64,000 nt of DNA. Source: JAPLDB01 sp038230515. Its GTDB lineage: Bacteria > Bacteroidota > Bacteroidia > AKYH767-A > 2013-40CM-41-45. This document shows, piece by piece, positions 19,422 to 28,216 of this stretch. The stretch is from the NCBI GenBank assembly GCA_038230515.1, contig JBBRND010000007.1, forward strand, positions 89,848 through 153,847. The letters are read 5' to 3'. Made by a program: the position numbers and the translations under genes. The notes beneath the pieces are model-generated. The model did not search any database and had not been told where the DNA came from. It saw only the letters and a program-made list of their open reading frames with translations. How positions within the stretch are numbered: the first letter of the stretch is position 1; each line of letters starts with the position of its first letter.

Positions 19422-21464
19422 ATGGCTATCAAACTAAAGAATTATACGAACGGTGAATGGACAGAAGGCAGCGATAAAGGAACTGCTTTGTATCACGCAG
19501 TAACGGGCGAGCATCTTTTCAATGCTTCTACAAAAGGTATTGATTTCAAAGCAATGCTTGCTTACGGAAGAACAAAAGGTAGCGCGCTTCGCAAAATGAC
19601 TTTTCACGAGCGCGCACGAATGTTGAAAGCACTTGCACTGCATCTGAACGAGAAGAAAAAAGATTTTTATGCGTTGAGTGCTGCAACCGGTGCAACCAAA
19701 GCGGACTCATGGATTGACATTGACGGAGGCATCGGAAATCTTTTTGTCTATGCAAGCAAAGGCAGACGCGAACTTCCTGATCAACCGTTTTCTGTTGACG
19801 GCAATATGGAAAACATCTCCAAGGGTGGAACATTTGTCGGACATCATATCTGCGTGCCGATGGAAGGAGTAGCCATTCACATCAACGCATTTAATTTTCC
19901 GGTATGGGGTATGTTGGAAAAAATTGCCGTCAATCTTCTTGCAGGAGTTCCTGCCATTGTGAAACCCGCAACTGTAACATCTTTCCTAACGGAAATGGTA
20001 ACGAAAGAAATCATCGCTTCAAAAATATTACCCGAAGGTGCGCTGCAGTTGTTGTGTGGAAGTGTTGGTGATCTTCTCGATCATGTTACATCGCAGGACA
20101 TCGTAACCTTCACCGGTTCTGCGCAAACAGGAAAGATGCTGAAGACGCATCCTGCCGTTATCGAAAATTCTGTTCGTTTCAATATGGAAGCCGATTCACT
20201 GAACTGCTCCGTACTCGGAACTGATTGCACTCCTGACACTGAAGAATTCAAACTCTTCATCAAAGAAGTTACAAGAGAGATGACAGTGAAGGCAGGGCAA
20301 AAGTGCACTGCCATCCGTAGAATAATTGTTCCGTATAATTTAGTTGAAGCAGTAAGTAACGAACTGAAAGAGCGGCTTAGGAAAAACATCATTGGCGATC
20401 CCGCACTGGAAGGCGTACGCATGGGTCCGCTTGCAAGCAAAATGCAAGTGATAGATGTGAAAAATAAAGTGAAAGAGTTGATGAGCGTGTGCGAAGTAAT
20501 GTATGGCGATCTGAATAAAGTAGAAACAACCGGAGCCGACAGCGAACGCGGTGCATTTATGTCGAGCATGTTGTTGTATTGCAACGAACCTCTCGCTAAG
20601 CGCCAGCCGCATGATGTAGAAGCGTTCGGTCCTGTCAGTACATTGATGCCTTATAAAAATGTTGAAGAAGCCATTGAACTTGCAAAGATGGGGCGCGGCA
20701 GCTTGGTCGGTTCGGTGATTACTGCCGATGATAATTTTGCAAGTGAATTTGTTCTCGGCTCTGCCTGCATGCACGGGCGCATAGTTATCATCAACAGGCA
20801 TTGCGCTGGTGAAAGCACCGGTCATGGTTCTCCGCTTGCACACCTTGTGCATGGCGGTCCCGGTCGTGCGGGCGGTGGAGAAGAGATGGGCGGCATTCGT
20901 GGAGTGAAACATTACATGCAGCGAACGGCCTTGCAGGGATCGCCCACGACACTCACTAAAATAATGAACACCTATTTGCCGGGTGCGGAAAGAAAAGAAG
21001 ACGTCATTCATCCGTTCCGGAAATATTTTGAAGAAATAAATATTGGCGACTCGCTCATCACTCACAAACGAACCGTTACCGAAGCCGACATTGTAAATTT
21101 TGCAGGCATCAGTGGAGATTTTTTCTACGCGCACACCGATGAAACATCGCTTGAAGGTTCCATCTTTGAGAGACGCGTTGCCCACGGATATTTTATTATC
21201 GCTGCTGCAGCCGGGCTTTTTGTTGATCCAAAGAAAGGGCCAGTGCTTGCCAATTACGGTCTCGATAATTTACGTTTCACTCAACCCGTTTATGTGGGCG
21301 ATACGATACAGGTTTATCTCACCTGCAAAACCAAAACGAAAAAAGAAAATAAAGAAGGACAAATTCCGCAAGGCGTGGTGGAGTGGTATGTAGAAGTAAA
21401 AAACCAGCGCGCAGAAATTGTTGCCATCGAAACGGTGCTTACACTAGTGGCGTGTAAAGAATAA
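19422..21464 (+). CDS. paaZ: PaaZ: oxepin-CoA hydrolase / semialdehyde dehydrogenase
   Basis: A bifunctional enzyme of aerobic phenylacetyl-CoA catabolism that opens the oxepin-CoA ring and oxidises the resulting aldehyde. The N-terminal aldehyde dehydrogenase domain (about 1-520) has general base Glu256 (FNMEADSLN) and nucleophile Cys295 (KAGQKCTAIRR), the same positions as in E. coli PaaZ. The C-terminal MaoC hydratase domain (about 540-680) has the catalytic GISGDFFYAH (Asp566, His571). At 680 aa it matches the usual length. None of the other paa genes is nearby. An alternative is a PaaZ-like protein for another CoA-bound ring or semialdehyde. Confidence 0.9.
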   Translation: MAIKLKNYTNGEWTEGSDKGTALYHAVTGEHLFNASTKGIDFKAMLAYGRTKGSALRKMTFHERARMLKALALHLNEKKKDFYALSAATGATKADSWIDIDGGIGNLFVYASKGRRELPDQPFSVDGNMENISKGGTFVGHHICVPMEGVAIHINAFNFPVWGMLEKIAVNLLAGVPAIVKPATVTSFLTEMVTKEIIASKILPEGALQLLCGSVGDLLDHVTSQDIVTFTGSAQTGKMLKTHPAVIENSVRFNMEADSLNCSVLGTDCTPDTEEFKLFIKEVTREMTVKAGQKCTAIRRIIVPYNLVEAVSNELKERLRKNIIGDPALEGVRMGPLASKMQVIDVKNKVKELMSVCEVMYGDLNKVETTGADSERGAFMSSMLLYCNEPLAKRQPHDVEAFGPVSTLMPYKNVEEAIELAKMGRGSLVGSVITADDNFASEFVLGSACMHGRIVIINRHCAGESTGHGSPLAHLVHGGPGRAGGGEEMGGIRGVKHYMQRTALQGSPTTLTKIMNTYLPGAERKEDVIHPFRKYFEEINIGDSLITHKRTVTEADIVNFAGISGDFFYAHTDETSLEGSIFERRVAHGYFIIAAAAGLFVDPKKGPVLANYGLDNLRFTQPVYVGDTIQVYLTCKTKTKKENKEGQIPQGVVEWYVEVKNQRAEIVAIETVLTLVACKE

Positions 21465-21642
21465 TTTGAAATTAAAAATTAGGAATTAAAAATTGAAGGG
21501 CCAGACGTTTTTTAGTACCCCTCCACTTTCCTTCTGTACTCTCTTCCCTCCTTTTGAATTACATACTAAAAATAGTGAGGCAAGTTGAAAAATGACCTTT
21601 TCTGTTTAAATTCAAAATCTTTTCTGCATTCCTTGTTTAAAG

Positions 21643-22023
21643 TCAAATATCGAAGGTTTCGTTCAATCCCTTCGAACTTCCTTTAAAACCTTCGAAAGGT
21701 TGGTTCATTCCCTTCGAACTTCCTTTAAAACCTTCGAATGGTTGGTTCATTCCCTTCGAACTTCCTTTCAAACCTTCGAATGGTTGGTTCATTCCCTTCG
21801 ATATTCCTTTTAAACCTTCGAATGGTTGGTTCATTCCTTTCGATATTCCTTTCAAACCTTCGAATGGTCGGCTCATTCCCTTCGAACTTCCTTTCAAACC
21901 TTCGAATGGTCGGCTCATTCCCTTCGATGTTCCTTTCCAACCTTCCAATGGTTGGTTCATTCCTTTAGATATTCCTTTCAAACTAGTAACAGTTCCTTTC
22001 ATTCCTGTAAGGATTCCTTTCAA
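21643..22023 (-). CDS. Heptad-repeat ORF, coding status uncertain
   Basis: A minus-strand frame of 126 codons consists wholly of 18 heptads. Each begins with a bulky hydrophobic residue (Met, Leu, Trp or Phe) and most end in Gly, alternating between an LKGISKG type and an MNQPFEG type. The outer start is TTG at 22023; an ATG exists at 22002. Because the repeat length is a multiple of three and stop-free, other frames are also open here, so openness is weak evidence of translation. No homology is recognised. It sits between the converging paaZ and panE genes. Confidence 0.3.
   Translation of the reverse strand: MKGILTGMKGTVTSLKGISKGMNQPLEGWKGTSKGMSRPFEGLKGSSKGMSRPFEGLKGISKGMNQPFEGLKGISKGMNQPFEGLKGSSKGMNQPFEGFKGSSKGMNQPFEGFKGSSKGLNETFDI
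21655..22023. repeat. Tandem 42-bp repeats built on 21 bp
   Basis: The core CCTTCGAA of the 42-bp unit recurs at 21689, 21731, 21773, 21815, 21857 and 21899, with a variant at 21941; flanking units are degenerate. A second CTTCGAA about 21 bp away within each unit, and the strict seven-codon phase of the minus-strand translation, show that the unit is a dimer of an older 21-bp element. The rest of the gap from 21465 to 22119 is AT-rich, with a duplicated AATTAAAAATT, and shows no gene. Confidence 0.95.
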
Positions 22024-22119
22024 ATCAGTAGAGATTTTGTCTACACCCTTAAATATTTGGTTAAAAACTATAATGCGGGCTTCAAAACTATTCTAAGTTT
22101 TCTTGAACTTCAGAATTCT

Positions 22120-23040
22120 CTATTTGCGTTTCAACTCCTCATGCATCATCTCATAAGTCGGCACCTCAACCCTCAACTCCCTTGCACACCTCATCACATA
22201 GCCCGTCAGCGATTCAAGTTCCGTAGCACCGCCCTTTCTGAAATCACTGTGCATGGAAGTAGTAGCATCGAAAGGCAATGCTGTCATTTTCTCAATGTTC
22301 TTCTTTGTGATGTCCTTCGCAAGAGTAATTCCTTTGACATCAGCCACCCTTTGTATTTCTACTAAAAGAAGTTGAAGAAGTCTTCTTGCTTCCTCATCAG
22401 CAAATACTTCACCGATAGTTTTATCAAGATAAGAGGTAAGCGTTGCAATGGGAGAAATGAAAAGAAATTTCTCCCATATGGTTTCCAGAATATTGTTTGA
22501 TAGTATTGCTTCAATTCCCGCATCAGTAAAAATTTTTTCTACTGAAATCATTTTCTTTTTCGTTCCCGTTGCCGAACCGAAAAATAATTTACGAACGTTG
22601 CCTGTTTCTTTTATCACCCCCGGTTCTGCCAACCGCGAAACAAGATACACGCATCCATCCCATATTTCGTTCTCAGGAAATATCGTTTGTATCTTCTCTT
22701 TCGCGTCCACGCCATTTAGTAGCGGAAGCAGCACAGTATCCTTTCCTATGCAAGGCTTGCAAGCCGAAACCATCTTCTGAAGATCGTATCCTTTAGAAGA
22801 ACAGATGAGAAGATCAACCACTCCAATCATCCCTGCATCCGAAGTAACCATCTTGGGATGAACAGTAAGGTTTCCTGAAGTTGTTTCCATCCTCAACCCA
22901 TTTTGGCAAATTGTCTTTTCATTTTCTCCACGGGCTATAAAAAAAATTTCGGTTTGAGAAGAGTTAGCGCACTTCTTTGCAAGCAGCCCGCCAAAGTAAC
23001 CACCTACACCACCAATACCTGAGATTGCAATTTTTTTCAT
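22120..23040 (-). CDS. panE: 2-dehydropantoate 2-reductase family protein
   Basis: Ketopantoate reductase reduces 2-dehydropantoate to pantoate with NADPH in pantothenate and CoA synthesis. The Rossmann motif SGIGGVGGYFGG lies at residues 7-18. The family Lys falls in LLICSSKGYDL, and the second domain has ILETIWEKFLFISP, matching the conserved NxxWxK region. The length of 306 aa is typical. I use the ATG at 23040; an upstream in-frame TTG at 23046 adds only two residues. Related family members act on other 2-keto acids, so the symbol is by similarity. Confidence 0.85.
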   Translation of the reverse strand: MKKIAISGIGGVGGYFGGLLAKKCANSSQTEIFFIARGENEKTICQNGLRMETTSGNLTVHPKMVTSDAGMIGVVDLLICSSKGYDLQKMVSACKPCIGKDTVLLPLLNGVDAKEKIQTIFPENEIWDGCVYLVSRLAEPGVIKETGNVRKLFFGSATGTKKKMISVEKIFTDAGIEAILSNNILETIWEKFLFISPIATLTSYLDKTIGEVFADEEARRLLQLLLVEIQRVADVKGITLAKDITKKNIEKMTALPFDATTSMHSDFRKGGATELESLTGYVMRCARELRVEVPTYEMMHEELKRK

Positions 23041-23207
23041 GGACAAGTGTAGAAAAAAGAGGCGAATCTTAAACGCGAATGATGGGACAGTTCAGTATCA
23101 GGAAGCCGCCTTTTTCACTCCAATAATCTTTTGCAGAGATAAAGCACCTAAGTCATTCTTACTCAACCATGCAGTGGTGGCTTAAACTGGCGCAGTTAAA
23201 ATAAATA

Positions 23208-23237
23208 TTGACATTACAATACTTTTTGCTATATTTG
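23208..23237 (+). promoter_or_regulatory. Promoter with both Bacteroidota boxes
   Basis: TTG at 23208-23210, exactly 19 bp of spacer, and TATATTTG at 23230-23237 give a full match to the TTG(-33)/TAnnTTTG(-7) promoter. It faces the small gene at 23345 and lies in the 304-bp gap between diverging genes, which is otherwise empty. Confidence 0.7.
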
Positions 23238-23344
23238 CTCAGTATTTCCGGTTAAGCTATTCCCACACACACATTTCGCGAAACATCGGTCAGATAACAT
23301 TGTTATTCAGTATAGATTTTAAACCATTCTAAAAATCAAAAATC

Positions 23345-23797
23345 ATGTTATTATACGACACGCTCGAACGTTTTGAAAAAAAATTCGCACACCTCAAGAA
23401 AAAAGGATTGCGGGTAAACGGACTAAAGATGAGTGATCCCAAGCGCAAAAAGCATGTAATAGACATCAGCCGTCCGTTGCTGTTCGACAACCGCCTGCTA
23501 CCGAAAATTTTTGAAGGGCTGGATGTAAAAGCAGTGGTCTCTGGCGATCTTCCTGTTGAGTTTACTGTTGACCGCAGCATACCTGATTGGCAGAAGAAAG
23601 AATACATCTGGGCGCCTGAGCGTTTTGAAAAATATGTTGACCGTTGCGGAGATGAGATCAAGAAAAAACTTGGCGATCCAAAAATGAGCCGCGAGGATAT
23701 GTTAAGCGCTCTTTGCTTTGGCGACTTTAAAGCGCACAAGGAAAAAACGCAATTGCTTATTAAAGAAGGAAAAATTCCTGCTTACGGTAAAAATTAA
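23345..23797 (+). CDS. Uncharacterised 150-aa protein
   Basis: I do not recognise a family. The product is soluble, charged and lysine-rich (starts MLLYDTLERFEKKFAHLKKKG), with no signal peptide or membrane segment, and has an acidic/aromatic middle around DRSIPDWQKKEYIW. A strong promoter stands 108 bp upstream, so it is probably well expressed. The ATG is the first in frame and codon use looks like that of the neighbours. It precedes the HU gene with a 223-bp gap and is probably transcribed separately. Confidence 0.75.
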   Translation: MLLYDTLERFEKKFAHLKKKGLRVNGLKMSDPKRKKHVIDISRPLLFDNRLLPKIFEGLDVKAVVSGDLPVEFTVDRSIPDWQKKEYIWAPERFEKYVDRCGDEIKKKLGDPKMSREDMLSALCFGDFKAHKEKTQLLIKEGKIPAYGKN

Positions 23798-24020
23798 TTC
23801 TGAAAATTTCTTTTCAAAAGAGTCGTTCCACTTTAAGCGGGATGACTTTTTTATTGCCCGTTGTCCTGAAATCATCTGCCGTGGCTCATTTCAAGAATAA
23901 GTTTTCAACAAACGCCACTATTTATCAACAAAACAGGTCAATAATGCAATGCAAGTAAATGTAGTAGCTACTTTCGAATCATAAATCATTTATTCAAATA
24001 ATCTCTAAAAATTATTCCAA

Positions 24021-24293
24021 ATGAACAAAGCAGGATTAATTGATGCGATCTCATCAGAAGCAAAGATCACCAAAGCCGATGCAAACCGTGCATTGGATGC
24101 ATTCATGAATGCAACCACCAAGTCGTTGAAAAAAGGCGACCGTGTTGCATTAGTTGGTTTCGGAACATTCTCTGTTGCTAAGCGTGCTGCGCGCAACGGG
24201 CGCAATCCGCAAACCGGAAAACCTATTAAAATTGCTGCTAAGAAAGTAGCAAAGTTTAAAGCAGGTGCCGAGTTAGCTTCTAAGGTAAGATAA
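24021..24293 (+). CDS. HU-family DNA-binding protein
   Basis: A 90-residue histone-like protein that bends and compacts DNA as a dimer. It has the helical dimer base (MNKAGLIDAISSEA, then KADANRALDAFM), the LVGFGTFSVAKRAAR strand, and the DNA-embracing arm RNGRNPQTGKPIKI with the conserved Pro that intercalates. The length is standard. Upstream AT-rich sequence and a strong terminator downstream suggest a monocistronic, highly expressed gene. Confidence 0.97.
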   Translation: MNKAGLIDAISSEAKITKADANRALDAFMNATTKSLKKGDRVALVGFGTFSVAKRAARNGRNPQTGKPIKIAAKKVAKFKAGAELASKVR

Positions 24294-24314
24294 GCTGACT
24301 ACCGAAGGATTAAG

Positions 24315-24360
24315 AAAAATCCCTGTCGTGAATTTGTTCATGGCGGGGATTTTTGTTTTT
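24315..24360 (+). terminator. Rho-independent terminator of the HU gene
   Basis: AAAAATCCC at 24315-24323 pairs with GGGGATTTTT at 24345-24354, followed by further T. Confidence 0.8.
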
Positions 24361-24442
24361 CACATCCTGCAATTGCACTTCAATCATTACCTCTCTCCAA
24401 ATTACGAATTTTGTACTTTGGACAATTCTTTAAGTAAGAATC

Positions 24443-25717
24443 ATGCAGAAGAAACTTTTTGAGAAATCTTTCATTGTTTTACTTCCATTTCTTTTTTTGT
24501 ATTTACTCATCGTTCTGTTAAACAGTTCTGATGTACTATTTGGAGACGAGGGAAGGTATCTTCAGTTTGCCGAAAATATTTTGCACGGGTTCTACTCCCC
24601 ACCTCCACCAAACATCAATCTTTGGAATGGCCCGGGGTTTCCGATTTATCTTTTGCCCTTTCTTGCATTGCACATTCCGCATATTGCAATAAAACTTTTC
24701 AATGCCATTCTTTACTTCTCATCCCTCCTTCTATTTCACAAAACGCTCCGTAAATTTCTCGATGCGAAAAAATCGCTCCTGGCTTCAGTTGTATTCGGAT
24801 TGTACTATATGCCTTATAAAAGTTTACCACATATTCTCTCGGAAGTTTTTGTCATCTTTCTCATCACACTCGTAACCTATCTTAGCACAGAATATTTTTC
24901 AGGAGAAGAAAAACGAAAAAATATTTTTCAAACACTCCGGCTTGCATTTGTATTGGCATTTCTCGCACTTACCAAAGTGATGTTTGGGCAAGTCTATCTT
25001 CTTGCCGGCATTAGTTTCTCTTTTCTTTTTCTCTTCACAAAGAATATTTTTTACAAGAGAGCGGCAATACTTCTCACCTGGTCCTTACTGGTGTGTTTGC
25101 CCTACTTGTTTTACACCTATTCACTCACAGGAAAAACATTCTATTGGAGCAATGCAGGTGGAATGAGTTTGTATTGGATGAGCAATCCCGCAAAAGGAGA
25201 ATGGGGCGAATGGCATAATGACTCACTCATCTCCACAACAAGAGAACAGGGTGCAACGGAGAAATTAAAATTAAATCATCAATTGGAGAATGATGCGATT
25301 CATAAGTTTACGGGTATTGAGCGGGATGAAAAATTTAAAGAATATGCGATCAGAAATATAAAAGAAAATCCGGGACAGTTTTTCGTAAACTGGATGGCAA
25401 ACTGGAGCCGGATGTTTTTTAATTATCCTGCCGGATATTTTTCATTCCGATGGAGCACCATTGGAAACATGATTGGAAATATTCCGGTTCTCATGATGAT
25501 GATTTATTCAACTTTGCTAACATTCAGAAACAGGAAGAAACTTCCTTTGGCTCTCAAATTTCTTCTAATTATTGCAGGAATTTATTTACTTGCCTCATCG
25601 CTTCTGAGTGCATACGACAGAATGTTTTACATTCTAATTCCGGTTATTGGCTTGTGGATTGCCTATTCACTCTATTGCTTGAGAGAAAAAACTTCCAATG
25701 ATCAAAAATCGAAATAA
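24443..25717 (+). CDS. ArnT/PMT-like membrane glycosyltransferase
   Basis: A 424-residue polytopic membrane protein with about nine hydrophobic segments. The first external loop has FGDEGRYLQFAENI, the acidic Asp-Glu pair expected of GT-C fold enzymes that use polyprenyl-phosphate sugars. PNINLWNGPGFP follows, as in the glycosyltransferase family 39/83 group. Such enzymes transfer a sugar from a lipid carrier to lipid A, protein or glycan on the outer side of the membrane. Donor and acceptor are unknown. Its 3' end overlaps the convergent RemB-like gene by 16 bp, and its position beside the polysaccharide cluster suggests a related role. Confidence 0.75.
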   Translation: MQKKLFEKSFIVLLPFLFLYLLIVLLNSSDVLFGDEGRYLQFAENILHGFYSPPPPNINLWNGPGFPIYLLPFLALHIPHIAIKLFNAILYFSSLLLFHKTLRKFLDAKKSLLASVVFGLYYMPYKSLPHILSEVFVIFLITLVTYLSTEYFSGEEKRKNIFQTLRLAFVLAFLALTKVMFGQVYLLAGISFSFLFLFTKNIFYKRAAILLTWSLLVCLPYLFYTYSLTGKTFYWSNAGGMSLYWMSNPAKGEWGEWHNDSLISTTREQGATEKLKLNHQLENDAIHKFTGIERDEKFKEYAIRNIKENPGQFFVNWMANWSRMFFNYPAGYFSFRWSTIGNMIGNIPVLMMMIYSTLLTFRNRKKLPLALKFLLIIAGIYLLASSLLSAYDRMFYILIPVIGLWIAYSLYCLREKTSNDQKSK

Positions 25718-27327
25718 TAATTTTCGAGAGCCATCCGCAATCCAAAGTAAACCAATCTGGAATATTTTCTATCAATATCGTTTGTATAAGTACGATCTGT
25801 GATTCCAAGTTCAATATTCATGTTCGTTTTCGGATTCACCAGATATTCAAGGCGAAATTCTTTGTAAACAAGCTTTGTCTTCAGCCCTGTTCCAACGTAG
25901 TGCCCATACTCTGACGGACGCGTATCATAACTAAAGAAAATGTAATTGCCGTCATTCATACTCGGGCGGTCTTTTCCGATCTCAGCATAATTGAACTTTG
26001 CTTCAAAGAAAAAATTTCGCCAACGGTAACTCAGAAAAGAAATTGATTCATAAAAATTAGCTCCTAAAGGATCGGCAAGTGGTTGGTTGTATTGTCCGAA
26101 GTTCTGGCCATTTGTTCTATGCTGATAAGTGTAAGGGCGAACATAATTAAACTCCGTCTGCAAATTCAAATTTCTAATTTTTAAAACGGAGTATGATTTA
26201 TACCCAAGTTGAAGCGCCTGCTTGTTTCCCCACCAACCGTTGCCTGCGCGCACCTCGTTGAGAAGAAACTCATCAAGCAGTACTTGTCCATAAATAATAT
26301 TCCTCGGATTGATTTTGAATTTTAGATTTCCGCCCAGCAACTCATTGTCAGGCGAGCCCAAAGAACCTTCGACAGGCCGAAGAAAAATAACAGGATTCAC
26401 ATAATTAAAATCAAAGTCTCTGTAAGAATCATGCCGCCATACGACTGCCTCAAACAAACTAAAGGTGAGCCAATCCTTTTTTCCGATAGCAAGATCGAGG
26501 TAATTGGCTCGCATGAATTTCTTTTTGAAACCAGTGTCGTAATAGTGATCCTCCTTCAGATTTTGCATCATAGCGTAAATAACGGAATACTTGAAGCGCC
26601 AAAACTTCATGCTAAGCCTTAGAAACGGATACTGAAAAGAATTGTCACTCAGCAAGAGAGAACGATAACCATCACCAATAAAATTTTTATCGTGAGCAAG
26701 AAGAAAATCAAAATGCTTGCTTGGCGAATACCCAATTCCACCCGTAGCATTGTTAAAGTCGAAAGTTCCGGCAGAATTTGTTTTTACTGTTCCCTGTCCC
26801 GGCACAACATGTTCCTTATTTACAAACTCGTTTACATAGCCAACATACTGTGCCTGATTTTCGTGCACCCCAGAGTAGAAATAAAATTTGTGCTTCATAT
26901 CTGCCTGCACGAGCAATCCACGAGTATTAACGTACACATTGTTACCATCTTGAAAATCATGCCCCAGTTGGGTGTTCAGTATCGGGTCGACACAAAGATG
27001 AATATCATCTTCATCGACTTCAAGTAGGTGCTCTCTGAAAACTTTTCTTCCGATCAGCGTCTTGAAGAACTTCTCTTCCTTTCCAATTGGAGAAAAAACA
27101 GAATCAACTGGAGCGAATTTTTTTATGTATTCGTAATTGAATGGTTTGAGAGACGAGTAAAAATGAAGCGAATCATTATGAATGTAGGGTTCAACGCGGT
27201 TGTATACATCGCGGTTAAGAGGGAAAAGGAATTCCTGCGCAGAAGCGGAATTAAAAATGCAAAGAGCAACGAGCAGAATGCAGAAATGGACAAAATATTT
27301 TCGCTTAAACATATATGCTTGATTCAT
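25702..27327 (-). CDS. Outer-membrane beta-barrel, RemB/Wzi-like
   Basis: The product is 541 aa. A signal peptide ends at SASAQ, and alternating beta strands continue to a C-terminal Phe, as in outer-membrane barrels. The segment AHDKNFIGDGYRSLLLSD is characteristic of the gliding-motility RemB and capsule-assembly Wzi group, in which the barrel anchors surface polysaccharide. The frame starts at ATG 27327; an ATG at 27312 (MFKRKYFVHFC) gives a cleaner signal peptide. It lies at the downstream end of the glycan operon, which fits a role in surface attachment of the polysaccharide. Assignment to RemB rather than Wzi is tentative. Confidence 0.65.
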   Translation of the reverse strand: MNQAYMFKRKYFVHFCILLVALCIFNSASAQEFLFPLNRDVYNRVEPYIHNDSLHFYSSLKPFNYEYIKKFAPVDSVFSPIGKEEKFFKTLIGRKVFREHLLEVDEDDIHLCVDPILNTQLGHDFQDGNNVYVNTRGLLVQADMKHKFYFYSGVHENQAQYVGYVNEFVNKEHVVPGQGTVKTNSAGTFDFNNATGGIGYSPSKHFDFLLAHDKNFIGDGYRSLLLSDNSFQYPFLRLSMKFWRFKYSVIYAMMQNLKEDHYYDTGFKKKFMRANYLDLAIGKKDWLTFSLFEAVVWRHDSYRDFDFNYVNPVIFLRPVEGSLGSPDNELLGGNLKFKINPRNIIYGQVLLDEFLLNEVRAGNGWWGNKQALQLGYKSYSVLKIRNLNLQTEFNYVRPYTYQHRTNGQNFGQYNQPLADPLGANFYESISFLSYRWRNFFFEAKFNYAEIGKDRPSMNDGNYIFFSYDTRPSEYGHYVGTGLKTKLVYKEFRLEYLVNPKTNMNIELGITDRTYTNDIDRKYSRLVYFGLRMALENYYFDF

Positions 27328-27351
27328 CTTCGTAAAGAAACAAAATATACT

Positions 27352-28203
27352 TTAATCAATCTTTACCTTTTTGGCAGAGTCCCAATCGAATTGTGCAGAT
27401 GCATCACGTACGTTCATAAATACAAATTCAGAAAGCAACTTTTCAAATTTCGCTTTTGCTCCCTTCACTCCTACATACGACATAAACTTTCTTTTCATCG
27501 AAAGCGAGGAAAGAACCGGCTGATCCGAATCGAAATCGCGTGGGTGAAAATAAGTCATGACATAATCTCCTTTCGTCATCAGGTTTCTAACTATTGAATA
27601 TGGAAGTAAACGAAAGTATCCACCACCGGAGAAAACAAAATTCTCGCCCCAAAAACTTGCTGTGTTCAAAGGAAATTCGTTAATGCACTTGCCATTTACA
27701 GAAATCAAATTGGGTTTATTTGATGGGAAGTTTTTGAAACCTCCATGATTACGCATGGCAGGAAAAACAGAGCAATCATTTTCGACTCCATTCTCAATAA
27801 GAATTTCAAATATCCATTTTGTGTTTTCAGTCAATGAAAACCCAGGGGCGCGGTAGGTTCTTATTTTTTGCTGTGAAATATCTTCAAGCAAACGAATGCA
27901 CTCCGTTAAGTCCCCTTTGAATTCATCAGGAGTTTGCGACTTGATCAACTGATGATTCATTGAGTGGCAGGCTATCTCGTGTCCATCCGCAACTATTCTT
28001 TTTATCAGATCAGGATAACGATTTGCAATCCAACCAAGGCAAAAGAAAGTAGCGCGCTGCTTATTTCTCACCAATGCTTCAAGAATCCAATCAGTACTTT
28101 GTTCTACTCTCGATTCGAATTTCCCCCACTGCTCAGGGAAGGATGTTTCCTCATGAGCAAGAATATGAAACCAATCTTCTAAATCAATGGTCAGAATATT
28201 CAT
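27352..28203 (-). CDS. Polysaccharide deacetylase (NodB fold)
   Basis: This enzyme would remove N- or O-acetyl groups from a surface polysaccharide. It has motif 1 TIDLEDWF (metal-binding Asp10 region), motif 2 HSMNH (His80, His84) and motif 3 RAPGF (118-122), the form seen in deacetylases of exopolysaccharide loci. No signal peptide is present, so it may act in the cytoplasm on lipid-linked material. I choose the ATG at 28203, 14 bp after the previous stop, because MNILTIDLEDWF is the usual beginning; the frame is open to an ATG at 28239. It belongs to the tightly packed minus-strand operon. Confidence 0.9.
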   Translation of the reverse strand: MNILTIDLEDWFHILAHEETSFPEQWGKFESRVEQSTDWILEALVRNKQRATFFCLGWIANRYPDLIKRIVADGHEIACHSMNHQLIKSQTPDEFKGDLTECIRLLEDISQQKIRTYRAPGFSLTENTKWIFEILIENGVENDCSVFPAMRNHGGFKNFPSNKPNLISVNGKCINEFPLNTASFWGENFVFSGGGYFRLLPYSIVRNLMTKGDYVMTYFHPRDFDSDQPVLSSLSMKRKFMSYVGVKGAKAKFEKLLSEFVFMNVRDASAQFDWDSAKKVKID

Positions 28204-28216
28204 CGTTACAAAATAA

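Noticed and set aside
20340..21185. Minus-strand open frame of 281 codons inside paaZ
   Set aside because: Antisense shadow of a gene with complete catalytic residues; its translation has no signal, motif or family resemblance.
21738..21968. Plus-strand repeated frame with MVGSFPS units
   Set aside because: A by-product of a repeat length divisible by three without stops. Several frames are open here, so this one carries no independent evidence.
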